The notes under the pieces: generated by a model
Seen by the model: only the letters and a program-made list of their open reading frames with translations
What the model was told of the DNA's origin: nothing
Database searches by the model: none
Shown here: piece by piece, positions 1 through 6,597 of the stretch
How the letters are laid out: the number at the start of each line of letters is the position of its first letter
How positions within the stretch are numbered: the first letter of the stretch is position 1
Program-made: the position numbers and the translations under genes
Origin: Gammaproteobacteria bacterium
GTDB taxonomy: Bacteria > Pseudomonadota > Gammaproteobacteria > DSM-19610
Reading direction: 5' to 3'
Length of the DNA: 8,950 nt
Assembly: GCA_030618475.1 (NCBI GenBank)
Contig: JAUXDG010000099.1
Span: forward strand, 1 to 8,950

Positions 1-420
1 GGCCTCGTCCACCGCAAACAGCGAGATCCGCAGCTGGCGCAGGTTCTCCCGGAAACGCTCGTTGTTGAATCGCTCCGGGGCCACGTAGAGCAGGCGCAGT
101 GCGCCGTTTCTGAGCTGCCCCATCACCTCCCGGTATTCCTCGCTGCTAAGGCTGGAGTCAAGTCGGCGGGCGTTGACGCCCCGTTTGGCAAGGGCGTCGA
201 TCTGATCCTTCATCAGGGCGATCAGCGGCGAGACGACCAGTGTCACCCCGGGCAGCAACAGGGCGGGTAGCTGGTAACAGAGAGATTTGCCGCCACCAGT
301 GGGAAAGATGGCAGCTGCAGAATGGCCGTCCAGAAGGTGCTGTATCACCTGCTGCTGGCCGGGGCGCATCTGGGTGAAACCGAAATGTTCCTGCAGGGTT
401 GTCTGAATTCTGTCGATCAT
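1..420 (-). CDS. recQ: RecQ-family ATP-dependent DNA helicase, N-terminal part (truncated by window edge)
   Basis: The visible 140 residues are the first half of a RecQ-type superfamily 2 helicase domain, a 3'-5' DNA unwinding enzyme of recombination and repair. In order: a Q-motif-like segment with FGF..MRPGQQQ (residues 13-24), Walker A PTGGGKS (40-46) followed by LCYQLP, motif Ia VVSPLIALMKDQ (62-73), LLYVAPERF (110-118, motif Ib region), and VDEA (137-140), the start of the DEAH motif, where the window ends. The ATG at 420 is supported by AGGAGGT at 425-431, four bases upstream. The reading frame is open further upstream, to 675, but contains no ATG or GTG there (see findings). Family is clear. 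Whether it is the orthologue of E. coli RecQ or another RecQ-family subgroup cannot be told without the C-terminal zinc and HRDC regions. The FKBP gene lies 230 bp upstream on the same strand. Confidence 0.93.
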   Translation of the reverse strand, partial: MIDRIQTTLQEHFGFTQMRPGQQQVIQHLLDGHSAAAIFPTGGGKSLCYQLPALLLPGVTLVVSPLIALMKDQIDALAKRGVNARRLDSSLSSEEYREVMGQLRNGALRLLYVAPERFNNERFRENLRQLRISLFAVDEA

Positions 421-424
421 GTGG

Positions 425-431
425 ACCTCCT
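425..431 (-). promoter_or_regulatory. Strong ribosome binding site of the recQ-like gene
   Basis: Read on the minus strand this is AGGAGGT, four bases before the ATG at 420. It argues for initiation at this ATG even though the frame is open upstream. Confidence 0.75.
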
Positions 432-481
432 GTCCTGGGTTGGGCGCCAATTCCGTTGGCTGCAACTGTCTCTTCGATGGG

Positions 482-527
482 ATAATAACATCAATAAAAG
501 CATCAAATCCGTACTTTAACCTAGGTT
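482..527 (-). promoter_or_regulatory. Possible promoter and palindromic operator upstream of recQ-like gene
   Basis: On the minus strand a TATTAT hexamer (482-487) is a 5/6 match to a sigma-70 -10 box, but no good -35 lies at standard spacing. About 30 bp upstream is the perfect palindrome AACCTAGGTT (518-527) in an AT-rich setting, placed where an activator or repressor could bind. Both are single-site observations, so this is a weak call. Confidence 0.25.
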
Positions 528-650
528 TAATCTGACCTGATCTGGCGTTTTTGCTCAGGCGACAGCATCGTGTGCCGTGCAAAAAGAACTGTGATCGTTT
601 CTGCGGCTGCCCGCAGTCGGGGCATAAGGTTGCATCCTGTGCGTGGCGAA

Positions 651-2465
651 TCAGGGTGGGTTGGATGCACCTGCTTTACTGACCGATATCAGTTCGATCT
701 GGTAAATGAGCGGGAGAAAGTCAGGCGTTCGCTGTGTCCCTGCGCCGTGCGCGAGCTGCGGCGGAATGTACAGTTCCCATTGTGCACCTTCCTGCATACG
801 TTGTAAGGCCTCGCGCCAGCCGGCGATGACCTGGTCGACGCGGTACGCGGCCGGTGCCTTTTCTGCGTAAGAGCTATCGAATTCCCGGCCATCGGGCAAA
901 CTGCCGCGGTAATGCAGTATGACCATATCCGTTTGCCCGGGTGATTTGCCGTGCCCCGTCCTGAGGACCCTGTATTGCAAGCCGCTCGGCAGGCTGATGA
1001 CTCCCTCTTTCATGGCGTTTTCCTCGAAAAACACTTTTGCCTCAAACGTCTGCAGTGCTGCCATGGCTTGACCCGGTGTCAGTGGACGTTTCAATGCTGC
1101 GCTAGTGTCGCCTTCGGGTGGTCGATCAAGCTTATCGATCTGCCCGGCTTGTTCGTCGCTCAGCGGCTCACTGGCACCCGCTTCAGTGTTGCTGATCAGT
1201 GGCTCACCGATAGTCGGTTCAGTATTGTCGATGGGCGCAGTCTTTGTTTCGAAGGCCGCGTTTTCTACGGATTTACCAGTCAGCGATAGCGGTTCTTCCA
1301 GCAGGGAGGGATCCTGCTGACTGACCTGGGGCTCCAGCGATGGCCTTGACTCATCAGTCACTGCTGCCTGTTCAGGGACATCTTCCTGAATATCCCGGAT
1401 TTTCGTAATACCCGTCAGTGCACCCATCAGGAAGGCAATGCCGACAGCTACCGCCGCCCAACGCCGGTTTTTCCGCAATGAGTCAGTCAACCCCGACTGG
1501 GTGTTGATTAGACTCTCCTGTTCGATCTGTACCCGGGTCAGCCTTTCCTCGACTGTGTTCAGGTTTGTCTGCTGTCGTTCATGTTCCCCCTCCAGCTTCC
1601 CTTCCAGCGCGTTGACTTGCTGTTGTGCATCTCTGTGCCGGGACGCTGCTTCTGTCAGCGAGTTTTCGAGTGCCTGAAGCTGGTCGCGCGTGCTACCACG
1701 TTCTGCTTCAATGTCACCAAGCTGCAGCTCCAGATCAGCCAGTTGTCTGCTGTTGCTGTTTTTACTGGTTTCGAATTCATGCTGAATACCCGCTAACTCC
1801 ACCGCCAGTGCCTGGTTCTGATCCTTGGCGGCGAGGTCATTTCGTTCAGCCTCACTGGTCCGCTGCTGGAGAATTTTAATATCAGGCAGTAGCTCTAAGT
1901 GACTGTTTCTGATGCTGTCGAGCTCATTGCGAACTTCATCGAGGTGGTTCGAAAGGGTGTGGCTTTTTTCTGTGACGGCGGTGTAATCCAGCGCAGCAGA
2001 GGTTATTCGCTGCTGCAGATTTTTAATGACACCCTGCAGTTCCTCTGTACCGGACTGGTGCGCCTCAACATTTGCCGCCAGTGTCTCGAACTGTCGGTCA
2101 CGCTCGGCGAATCCCTTGACCAGTTCACGGTGCCCGGCTTGCACCCCCTGTATGTCTGTATTCAGCGATTCAATCCGCTTTTGAAGCTCACCGGCCAGTT
2201 GGTCCCGCAACTGGTATGCGGCACCCAGTTCACCGTGGACGCTGTCGATCTGCTGTTTCGCCTTTTCCAGAGTTTTGCGTGCCGTATTACCCTCGCTGGC
2301 CAGCGTACTGGCACGCAGGCCCAGTTCCCGGTAGTCGCGACGTACAGCAGACAGCTCGCTTTCCAGTTTCCTGGATCGCGGTGTGGCATACTTTTTCAGC
2401 AGGCTGACGACTTTCTGCCAGTGCTGCTTGCCGATTCGCACCTGCTTACCCCTCATTCCAGTCAC
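651..2465 (-). CDS. Membrane-anchored coiled-coil protein with C-terminal periplasmic FKBP-type prolyl isomerase domain
   Basis: Up to 604 residues. Residues ~30-325 are almost all heptad-like, Glu/Gln/Arg/Leu-rich and proline-poor: a long coiled coil. RKNRR (331-335) precedes one hydrophobic span (~336-353), so by the positive-inside rule the coil is cytoplasmic and the rest periplasmic. Residues ~356-460 are an acidic, Pro/Ser/Glu-rich linker, probably disordered. Residues ~488-596 form an FKBP domain like those of FklB/Mip: VILHYRGSLPDGREFDSS (515-532), VIAGWREALQRMQEG (546-560), LYIPPQLAHG (565-574), LIYQIELI (586-593). Expected active-site residues are present (Tyr519, Phe529, Asp530, Val546, Ile547, Trp550), except that the Tyr of the usual AYG is His573. 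The first possible start is GTG at 2465; ATG at 2456 (601 residues) is equally plausible, and neither has a strong ribosome binding site. The FKBP domain is secure. The role is unknown; it may fold or tether envelope proteins in contact with a cytoplasmic partner. Confidence 0.9.
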   Translation of the reverse strand: MTGMRGKQVRIGKQHWQKVVSLLKKYATPRSRKLESELSAVRRDYRELGLRASTLASEGNTARKTLEKAKQQIDSVHGELGAAYQLRDQLAGELQKRIESLNTDIQGVQAGHRELVKGFAERDRQFETLAANVEAHQSGTEELQGVIKNLQQRITSAALDYTAVTEKSHTLSNHLDEVRNELDSIRNSHLELLPDIKILQQRTSEAERNDLAAKDQNQALAVELAGIQHEFETSKNSNSRQLADLELQLGDIEAERGSTRDQLQALENSLTEAASRHRDAQQQVNALEGKLEGEHERQQTNLNTVEERLTRVQIEQESLINTQSGLTDSLRKNRRWAAVAVGIAFLMGALTGITKIRDIQEDVPEQAAVTDESRPSLEPQVSQQDPSLLEEPLSLTGKSVENAAFETKTAPIDNTEPTIGEPLISNTEAGASEPLSDEQAGQIDKLDRPPEGDTSAALKRPLTPGQAMAALQTFEAKVFFEENAMKEGVISLPSGLQYRVLRTGHGKSPGQTDMVILHYRGSLPDGREFDSSYAEKAPAAYRVDQVIAGWREALQRMQEGAQWELYIPPQLAHGAGTQRTPDFLPLIYQIELISVSKAGASNPP

Positions 2466-2570
2466 TGCAACTTGAATTTCCGCGACGCTTGAATGCGCCG
2501 TACCTGCTTGCCGGACCCACTTGCCGTTTCTCCATACCTGTCAGAAGCGATTTTCGCGCTGATCCATCGA

Positions 2571-2598
2571 ATAATAGGCTATATTAAGGCTGTGTTAA
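2571..2598 (-). promoter_or_regulatory. Sigma-70-like promoter for the coiled-coil FKBP gene
   Basis: On the minus strand, TTAACA (2593-2598, 5/6 to the -35 consensus) and TATTAT (2571-2576, 5/6 to the -10 consensus) are separated by 16 bp. Transcription would begin near 2564, giving a leader of about 100 nt before the GTG/ATG start. This is the best promoter match I found in the window. Confidence 0.5.
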
Positions 2599-2730
2599 GG
2601 GAAAGAGAACAGCTTAGGGCTCGCGTAGAAATTAATTTACTTTTTGGGGCGTCGAGATGTCCGTCCAGCAAGGCGAGAGGAGTGCGAATAGCCAGTCTAT
2701 TTAAGCGACGAACAACGCAGCTGGGCGGGA

Positions 2731-2767
2731 CAAGGTGAATTGCGCAGCAAGAGAGGGTCCCCTGGGG
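2731..2767 (+). repeat. Dispersed 37-bp repeat, copy 1
   Basis: Begins CAAGGTGAATTGCG and ends CCCTGGGG. It matches 5030-5066 at 35 of 37 positions without gaps; the two differences are C/T at offset 15 and C/G at offset 29. Similarity ends abruptly on both sides. It lies in a non-coding gap about 130 bp before the DUF3096 gene. Confidence 0.8.
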
Positions 2768-2896
2768 GGTAGATCGGCGGTCCAAAATGTGAATTAATTT
2801 TGAAGCAAGCCCTTAGACAGCGGCTGAGATAGAATCAACGGGACAGGCTCCTGGAAGCCTCTTCCATTGCGCTGCGAGAAAACAAGGAGTATAGCC

Positions 2897-3037
2897 ATGT
2901 TAGAAACGATCTATATACAGCCGGCGATTGCACTGGCGGCGGGAATCTTGATTCTCCTCATGCCCCGTCTGCTCAGCTATATTGTTGCAATCTACCTCAT
3001 TGCGGTGGGTGTTCTGGGACTTCTTGACAACCTGTAG
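2897..3037 (+). CDS. Small membrane protein, DUF3096 family
   Basis: A 46-residue protein starting MLETIYIQPAIALAAG. It is almost entirely hydrophobic: one segment at ~9-22 (IALAAGILILLM), a short PRLLSY turn, and a second at ~28-44 (YIVAIYLIAVGVLGLL). The pattern 'ALAAGILILLMPRLLSYIVA' is what I know as the DUF3096 family of small inner-membrane proteins of unknown function, whose usual length is about 50 residues. The start is supported by AAGGAG at 2884-2889, seven bases before the ATG. The DUF502 gene begins 36 bp downstream on the same strand, so the two are probably one transcript and may work together in the inner membrane. Confidence 0.85.
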   Translation: MLETIYIQPAIALAAGILILLMPRLLSYIVAIYLIAVGVLGLLDNL

Positions 3038-3073
3038 ATCTAGTGCTCTATCCATCTGAACTGAGAGACTGAG

Positions 3074-3670
3074 ATGCTGAAATCCATAAGCAAAACCCTT
3101 TTGACGGGCTTTGTCACCATCCTGCCGGTGGTACTCACGCTTTACCTGTTCTACTGGTTGGCGGTATCGGCGGAGTCCGCGCTGGGCAGATTGATCCAGC
3201 TGATGTTGCCGGACTATCTGTACTGGCCCGGCATGGGTGTGATTGCCGGTCTGGCGGTGGTATTTGCCGTGGGACTGCTGATGCATGCCTATGTGGTGCA
3301 ACGGCTGTTTGCCAAGGGTGAGCAGGTCCTCTACCACTTGCCGTTGATCAAAACAATTTATCGATCCATCCGCGACTTCCTGGAATATTTTTCCCCGACC
3401 CGGGAAAAAGAATTCGAACAGGTCGTAGCAATAAGCTTTGGCGATAGCGGCATGCAGGTGATCGGCTTCGTCACCCAGGTGCTGCCGGAAAATATGCCGG
3501 AAGATTTCCGTGACAAGGACAGCATCCTGGTCTACCTGCCCTTGAGTTACATGATCGGTGGCTATGCGGTACTGGTGCCCCGCAGCGCCGTGCGGCCGCT
3601 TGACATGAATATGGAAGAGGCCATGCGGTTCACGCTGACCGCCGGGGTAACCGGTTCAGGAGCGCATTAA
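3074..3670 (+). CDS. DUF502 family inner-membrane protein
   Basis: 198 residues with two N-terminal membrane spans (~9-30 and ~52-74) followed by a soluble C-terminal domain. Family-typical features are PVVLTLYLFYWL in the first span, PLIKTIYRSIRDFLEYF (90-106), the small beta-rich region around VVAISFGDSGMQVIGFVT (117-134), VYLPLSYMIGGYAVLVPRSAV (153-173, quoted with gaps in meaning only), and the ending MNMEEAMRFTLTAGV. These match DUF502, a widespread bacterial family of unknown biochemical role also resembling plant LCV/COV membrane proteins. The ATG at 3074 has only a weak GAGAG ribosome binding site. It sits 36 bp after the DUF3096 gene, and its TAA overlaps the stop of the convergent lipoprotein gene (shared TTAA at 3667-3670), leaving no room for a terminator between them. 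Confidence 0.9.
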   Translation: MLKSISKTLLTGFVTILPVVLTLYLFYWLAVSAESALGRLIQLMLPDYLYWPGMGVIAGLAVVFAVGLLMHAYVVQRLFAKGEQVLYHLPLIKTIYRSIRDFLEYFSPTREKEFEQVVAISFGDSGMQVIGFVTQVLPENMPEDFRDKDSILVYLPLSYMIGGYAVLVPRSAVRPLDMNMEEAMRFTLTAGVTGSGAH

Positions 3671-3984
3671 CGCTCACATTGGTACACGGCAAACGTCTGC
3701 GTACCATCGACGACTTCCGTGATCGCTACAACGGTGTCGCCGCCAAGCTGAGCCGCACTGTTTCGCGCCAGCGTTGCCAGTTCCCCGGCAACCTTGGCCT
3801 GGTTACGCTCCACCACACCCAGTTTATCCATCACCGAGACATGCGTGGTTCCTGCGTCGACGCAACCGTCAACTTCACCCGCAGTTGCGACTCGCACCCC
3901 GGCGCCCGATTCGCTGGACTTCACCCAGCTGCAGCCGCCCGCAACCGTGATGAGGTAAACGACGCCCAAAGTCCGCAATAACAT
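3667..3984 (-). CDS. DUF4156 family outer-membrane-type lipoprotein
   Basis: 105 residues from the chosen ATG. A hydrophobic signal ends in a lipobox-like AGGC, so the Cys (residue 18 here) would be lipidated. Ser follows it, with no Asp at +2, which favours sorting to the outer membrane by the Lol system. The mature part contains GVRVATAGEVDGC, a GTTHVSV stretch and NSAAQLGGDTVVAI, the layout of DUF4156 lipoproteins. Two further cysteines, near the DGC and the C-terminal YQCER, could form a disulfide. A first ATG at 3990 is also possible, but the AGGGAG at 3991-3996 directly abuts it; the same site is six bases from the ATG at 3984, so I prefer that start. The -3 lipobox residue Ala is less common than Leu. 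Function unknown. Confidence 0.82.
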   Translation of the reverse strand: MLLRTLGVVYLITVAGGCSWVKSSESGAGVRVATAGEVDGCVDAGTTHVSVMDKLGVVERNQAKVAGELATLARNSAAQLGGDTVVAITEVVDGTQTFAVYQCER

Positions 3985-3990
3985 CTTCAT

Positions 3991-3996
3991 CTCCCT
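3991..3996 (-). promoter_or_regulatory. Ribosome binding site that decides the DUF4156 start
   Basis: AGGGAG on the minus strand. It touches the ATG at 3990 but is spaced six bases from the ATG at 3984, favouring the latter. Confidence 0.6.
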
Positions 3997-4024
3997 GACT
4001 CCACTGCCACAGATTCGGCTTTCC

Positions 4025-4047
4025 GGGTGCGCACACCTGCGTCACCC
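4025..4047. other. GC-rich hairpin in the divergent lipoprotein/ParA intergenic region
   Basis: GGGTG-CGCA (4025-4033), loop CACC, then TGCG-T-CACCC (4038-4047): a nine-pair stem with one bulged T. It has no T-tract on either side. It would lie in the 5' leader of the lipoprotein transcript or act as an operator in the 146-bp divergent promoter region. Confidence 0.4.
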
Positions 4048-4199
4048 TATTCAAATACGGCACAATAGCAGCAGCACGGCCATCCAGGAACTGTTAACCG
4101 GCTTGGCAAATTGATTTTCTTCATTATTTTCCGAAAGTGCCGATAACAAGCCGGAACTTGACGAGTATCCGTTTTCTCCGAGCCCTTTGGTCAACTGCC

Positions 4200-4904
4200 G
4201 TGCTGCGAGTTGGAGTCATGAATGCAAAGGGCGGCTGTGGAAAAACCACAGTCGCCGCTAACCTTGCCAGCTACTGTGCCTCACAGGGCTACGCAACGGC
4301 CCTGTTCGACTATGACCCTCAGGGATCCAGCACCCGCTGGCTCAAAACCCGCCCAGAGGACTATCCCGCTATCTGCGGGGTCGCAGCCTATGAACCCCCT
4401 AAAGCCGGCATCACCCGCTCATGGCAATTGCGGATCCCGCAGCAGACCCGCTATGTCATCAGGGACACCCCGGCCGGGTATAGCGGTATCGAACTCGAGG
4501 ACCGGGTTCACGAGTCTGATCTCATCCTCATTCCCGTCTTACCGTCAGTCATTGACATGCATTCCACGGCCAATTTCATTCGTGACCTGTTGCTGATTGG
4601 TAAAGCTCGCGCGCGTGGCAAACAGATCGCGATCATTGCCAATCGAACCCGCATCCGTACCCGCTCCATGATCAAGCTGGAACGCTTTCTGCACAACCTG
4701 GATATCCCCGTCATCGCCCAGATCCGGGATACACAGAACTATGTGCATGCAGCGGAACAGGGCATCGGTGTGTGCGAACTCGCCGAGTCTGCTGCGCAAC
4801 GTGACTCGGCACCGTGGGAGCACATCCTTGACTGGATTCAGCAGAACGACAGGGAAAACGACAGCTTTGCCACTCCGGTTTCACGGGCCATGCCCTTTGC
4901 CTGA
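4200..4904 (+). CDS. Orphan ParA/MinD-type P-loop ATPase
   Basis: A deviant Walker A ATPase of the ParA superfamily. From GTG 4200 (234 residues) the protein begins LRVGVMNAKGGCGKTT, the usual distance from the N-terminus for ParA proteins, with both signature lysines of KGGxGKTT. FDYDPQGSS supplies the switch I Asp region, and YVIRDTPAG is the Walker B/switch II segment, with Arg and Ala where many members have Ile and Pro (DTPPG). Next come the hydrophobic strand LILIPVLPS and the late IAIIANRTR strand. The same frame extends to GTG 4137 (255 residues), but those 21 extra residues do not resemble the family and neither start has a clear ribosome binding site. No parB or cargo gene is adjacent and the chromosomal parAB context is absent, so it may position some cellular cargo or act in a small stand-alone system. 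It is divergent from the lipoprotein gene. Confidence 0.88.
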   Translation: MLRVGVMNAKGGCGKTTVAANLASYCASQGYATALFDYDPQGSSTRWLKTRPEDYPAICGVAAYEPPKAGITRSWQLRIPQQTRYVIRDTPAGYSGIELEDRVHESDLILIPVLPSVIDMHSTANFIRDLLLIGKARARGKQIAIIANRTRIRTRSMIKLERFLHNLDIPVIAQIRDTQNYVHAAEQGIGVCELAESAAQRDSAPWEHILDWIQQNDRENDSFATPVSRAMPFA

Positions 4905-4931
4905 AAGACAGCACGCCGGAATTAAAGTTAA

Positions 4932-4953
4932 AGGAGTATCCAGCGATACTCCT
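4932..4953 (-). terminator. Hairpin terminator between convergent genes
   Basis: AGGAGTATC, loop CAGC, GATACTCCT: a perfect nine-pair stem. On the minus strand the hairpin is followed by the T-rich TTAACTTTAAT, fitting termination of the exported-protein gene that ends at 5074. It also lies 28 bp after the ParA stop, but the plus-strand side lacks a T-tract. Confidence 0.6.
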
Positions 4954-5025
4954 GTGCACGCGGGATTTCATGCCGTGCCTGGTGAAATTTCCACACCGAA
5001 CATTTAACCGCTTGTTCCTTAGTGA

Positions 5026-5066
5026 CCTTCAAGGTGAATTGCGTAGCAAGAGAGGGTGCCCTGGGG
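5026..5066 (+). repeat. Dispersed repeat, copy 2
   Basis: Positions 5030-5066 match copy 1 (2731-2767) at 35/37. Here the repeat is preceded by CCTT, making the palindrome ACCTTCAAGGT (5025-5035). It lies in the 3' intergenic region of two convergent genes, after the terminator hairpin. Confidence 0.8.
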
Positions 5067-5073
5067 CATGTGG

Positions 5074-6564
5074 TTAAGGTTGTGAGAAATCCAGGTAAGT
5101 GTACTGCCTCACCTTGAAGGTCAGCGGCTCGTGGGACAGGTTGTAGGCGGCAACCTCGTCGCCCTGCTTGTAAGGCGAGGTCGATATCAAATAGGTGCCG
5201 TGCAGCACGTGGGCTCCAGCCGGGCATCCTCTGCTGGACGTCACCACAAAGCCCGCCACTGGCTCCGATCCTGTCGATACACCGACTTCGTCAGTGCCGT
5301 CCCCTCCCTCACACAGGCACGGCCTGGCGTCGGCGTGCGCCGCTATGGTCCGCGGCAGTTCGAGGGTGCTGAGGACAGACCCCTGCTCGGTATCGAAGAC
5401 AATCCATTCGATGGGTAACTGGTGGACAGAGGAACAGGTATCCATAATGTTACCGTGCCTGGTCACGCTACCATCCATCTCACCAATCAGGGTACGCAGG
5501 ATGTTCGACTCGTTCAGTTTGGTCAAAAGCAGCACTGTTGCTCTTGTCACAGGAAAGCGGATCGGAAGACACAAAGGCACTTTCGCATAGTCCGGGTAAT
5601 AGAAATGCTCGCAGACAGTATCCGGTGTGCGTAGCATCAAATACATGTCCAGGTGAAGCACGTTCCTCTTGATAATCCGAACCGGCCCTTCGATGATCCC
5701 TTCGATATAGCCATGAATATCTTCCTCACCAAATTCAATGGAATCTTTTAAAAATCCCAACTGGATATCCACTCTCCCCTTAATGTTGATGCGATCCACG
5801 ATGGGAAAGCCATTAATTCGCAAATCATCGAGGCAAGCGACGCAGGTATCCGAATAGCTGAAATCATAGATCGGTGTCTGTATGCGCCGTTGCTTTCGGA
5901 AATGCTGCATATAGCGTACGCTGAAAAACGCTGGTGGATCACCGGTAAATGACACCAGATAGGCCCAGCCCCTCGCACCGTCTACCGGGTCCACCGCTTC
6001 GATCTCTACCACTGTGTCTGCAGGCAGATCCGCCGCTATGTCCGCATGCCTGTCACCCATATCCCTGGCCAGAAATACCAGCATGTCGTTGGCGTCGAAA
6101 CGCTCGCTGCCGGCCGGATCCTCATCATCACGGGTATGCACATGCTGCTGCAGCATCATCTGCGGGGGGGCATGGCCGGGATCCTCTGCGAAAGTCGTAT
6201 CGGGACGTCCAATTACCCGATCCCAGACCCAGTTACCCGCCGAATCCCGCTCATCGATCTGGAACGGGATCACACGCCTTTTCCCCCCGTCAAATGCAAA
6301 GACACGGATTTTTCTGATCTCACTCCCCAGAACGGGCTCCAGTTCCTGCCCGGTAATAATCACCGGGTCTGCAACACGCAGCAGTGACATGCTGTCAGCC
6401 TGAAGGCAGGGCAAGGCGAGCAGTGCGCTAATAAAAACAAGGCTTGCCGCCAAAGCACAAGGATGACACCCCGGCCCGCTTCGGGGACGGAGCTTGTGCG
6501 GTTTCCGATCCAATTGTTTCTTCCAGTGGCTCAACTGCCAGCACCCGCGGATAAACACATTCAT
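5074..6564 (-). CDS. Exported protein of unknown function, ~500 residues
   Basis: 496 residues. A basic N-region of ~35 residues precedes a hydrophobic core (~37-52, ALAASLVFISALLALP), with a likely signal peptidase site after LQA (residue 56), so the mature protein should be periplasmic or outer-membrane associated. I recognise no named domain. The mature part starts with beta-rich sequence (RKIRVFAFDGGKRRVIPFQI, 84-103) and has an acidic stretch DDEDPAGSERFDANDMLVF (146-164) that looks like a calcium-binding-type loop. It has eight cysteines (241, 244, 318, 332, 377, 416, 418, 447), including CVAC and CLC. The acidic loop and disulfide ideas are inference. The ATG at 6564 has no ribosome binding site; TTG at residue 18 would give a more usual signal peptide. 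A C7 run lies near residue 132. It is divergent from the acyltransferase gene across an FNR-like box. Confidence 0.8.
   Translation of the reverse strand: MNVFIRGCWQLSHWKKQLDRKPHKLRPRSGPGCHPCALAASLVFISALLALPCLQADSMSLLRVADPVIITGQELEPVLGSEIRKIRVFAFDGGKRRVIPFQIDERDSAGNWVWDRVIGRPDTTFAEDPGHAPPQMMLQQHVHTRDDEDPAGSERFDANDMLVFLARDMGDRHADIAADLPADTVVEIEAVDPVDGARGWAYLVSFTGDPPAFFSVRYMQHFRKQRRIQTPIYDFSYSDTCVACLDDLRINGFPIVDRINIKGRVDIQLGFLKDSIEFGEEDIHGYIEGIIEGPVRIIKRNVLHLDMYLMLRTPDTVCEHFYYPDYAKVPLCLPIRFPVTRATVLLLTKLNESNILRTLIGEMDGSVTRHGNIMDTCSSVHQLPIEWIVFDTEQGSVLSTLELPRTIAAHADARPCLCEGGDGTDEVGVSTGSEPVAGFVVTSSRGCPAGAHVLHGTYLISTSPYKQGDEVAAYNLSHEPLTFKVRQYTYLDFSQP
5109..5122 (-). repeat. Inverted 14-mer of the dispersed repeat left end
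   Basis: On the minus strand this reads GACCTTCAAGGTGA, identical to 5024-5037. It encodes TFKV near the C-terminus of the exported protein, so it may be a chance or recombination-derived match within coding sequence. Confidence 0.5.
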
Positions 6565-6597
6565 GTTATAAACTAGAACAATGGTTTTCAGCGTATA

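Larger units (their letters stand above)
2466..2896. other. Gene-free stretch between divergent genes
   Basis: About 430 bp between the FKBP gene (minus) and the DUF3096 gene (plus). It holds the minus-strand promoter candidate (2571-2598), one copy of the dispersed repeat (2731-2767), and two AT-rich near-palindromes around AATTAATT (2629-2638 and 2792-2799). Open frames of up to about 80 codons here have no recognisable protein features or ribosome binding site, so I do not call them. No convincing plus-strand promoter was found, although one must presumably lie near 2790-2870. Confidence 0.5.
5024..5122. repeat. 99-bp segment bounded by a perfect 14-bp inverted repeat
   Basis: GACCTTCAAGGTGA at 5024-5037 has its exact reverse complement at 5109-5122. 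The segment contains repeat copy 2 at its left end and the last ~49 bp of the exported-protein gene at its right. Size and ends resemble a miniature element, but copy 1 lacks the right-hand inverted end and no target duplication is evident. Confidence 0.4.

Noticed and set aside
601..616. Hairpin CTGCGG-CTGC-CCGCAG after the FKBP gene as a terminator
   Set aside because: On the minus strand it is followed by AAACG; the T-rich stretch comes only about 13 bases later, so it is not a typical intrinsic terminator.
1899..2492. 197-codon plus-strand open frame opposite the coiled-coil gene
   Set aside because: It is antisense to a well-supported coiled-coil coding region with strongly biased composition, which keeps the opposite strand open. 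It has no ribosome binding site and no recognisable domain.
2493..2738. 81-codon plus-strand open frame in the 2466-2896 gap
   Set aside because: It has no ribosome binding site and no protein-like composition, overlaps the minus-strand promoter candidate and ends within repeat copy 1.
4137..4199. N-terminal extension of the ParA-like protein from GTG 4137
   Set aside because: The 21 extra residues do not fit the ParA family, in which the first strand begins a few residues from the N-terminus. No ribosome binding site precedes 4137. The extension remains possible if the transcript is leaderless.
6164..6170. Seven-G run (C7 on the coding strand) as a phase-variation tract
   Set aside because: It is short, lies mid-gene in a frame that is intact, and codes for an ordinary HAPPQ stretch; there is no repeat series or alternative frame suggesting switching.
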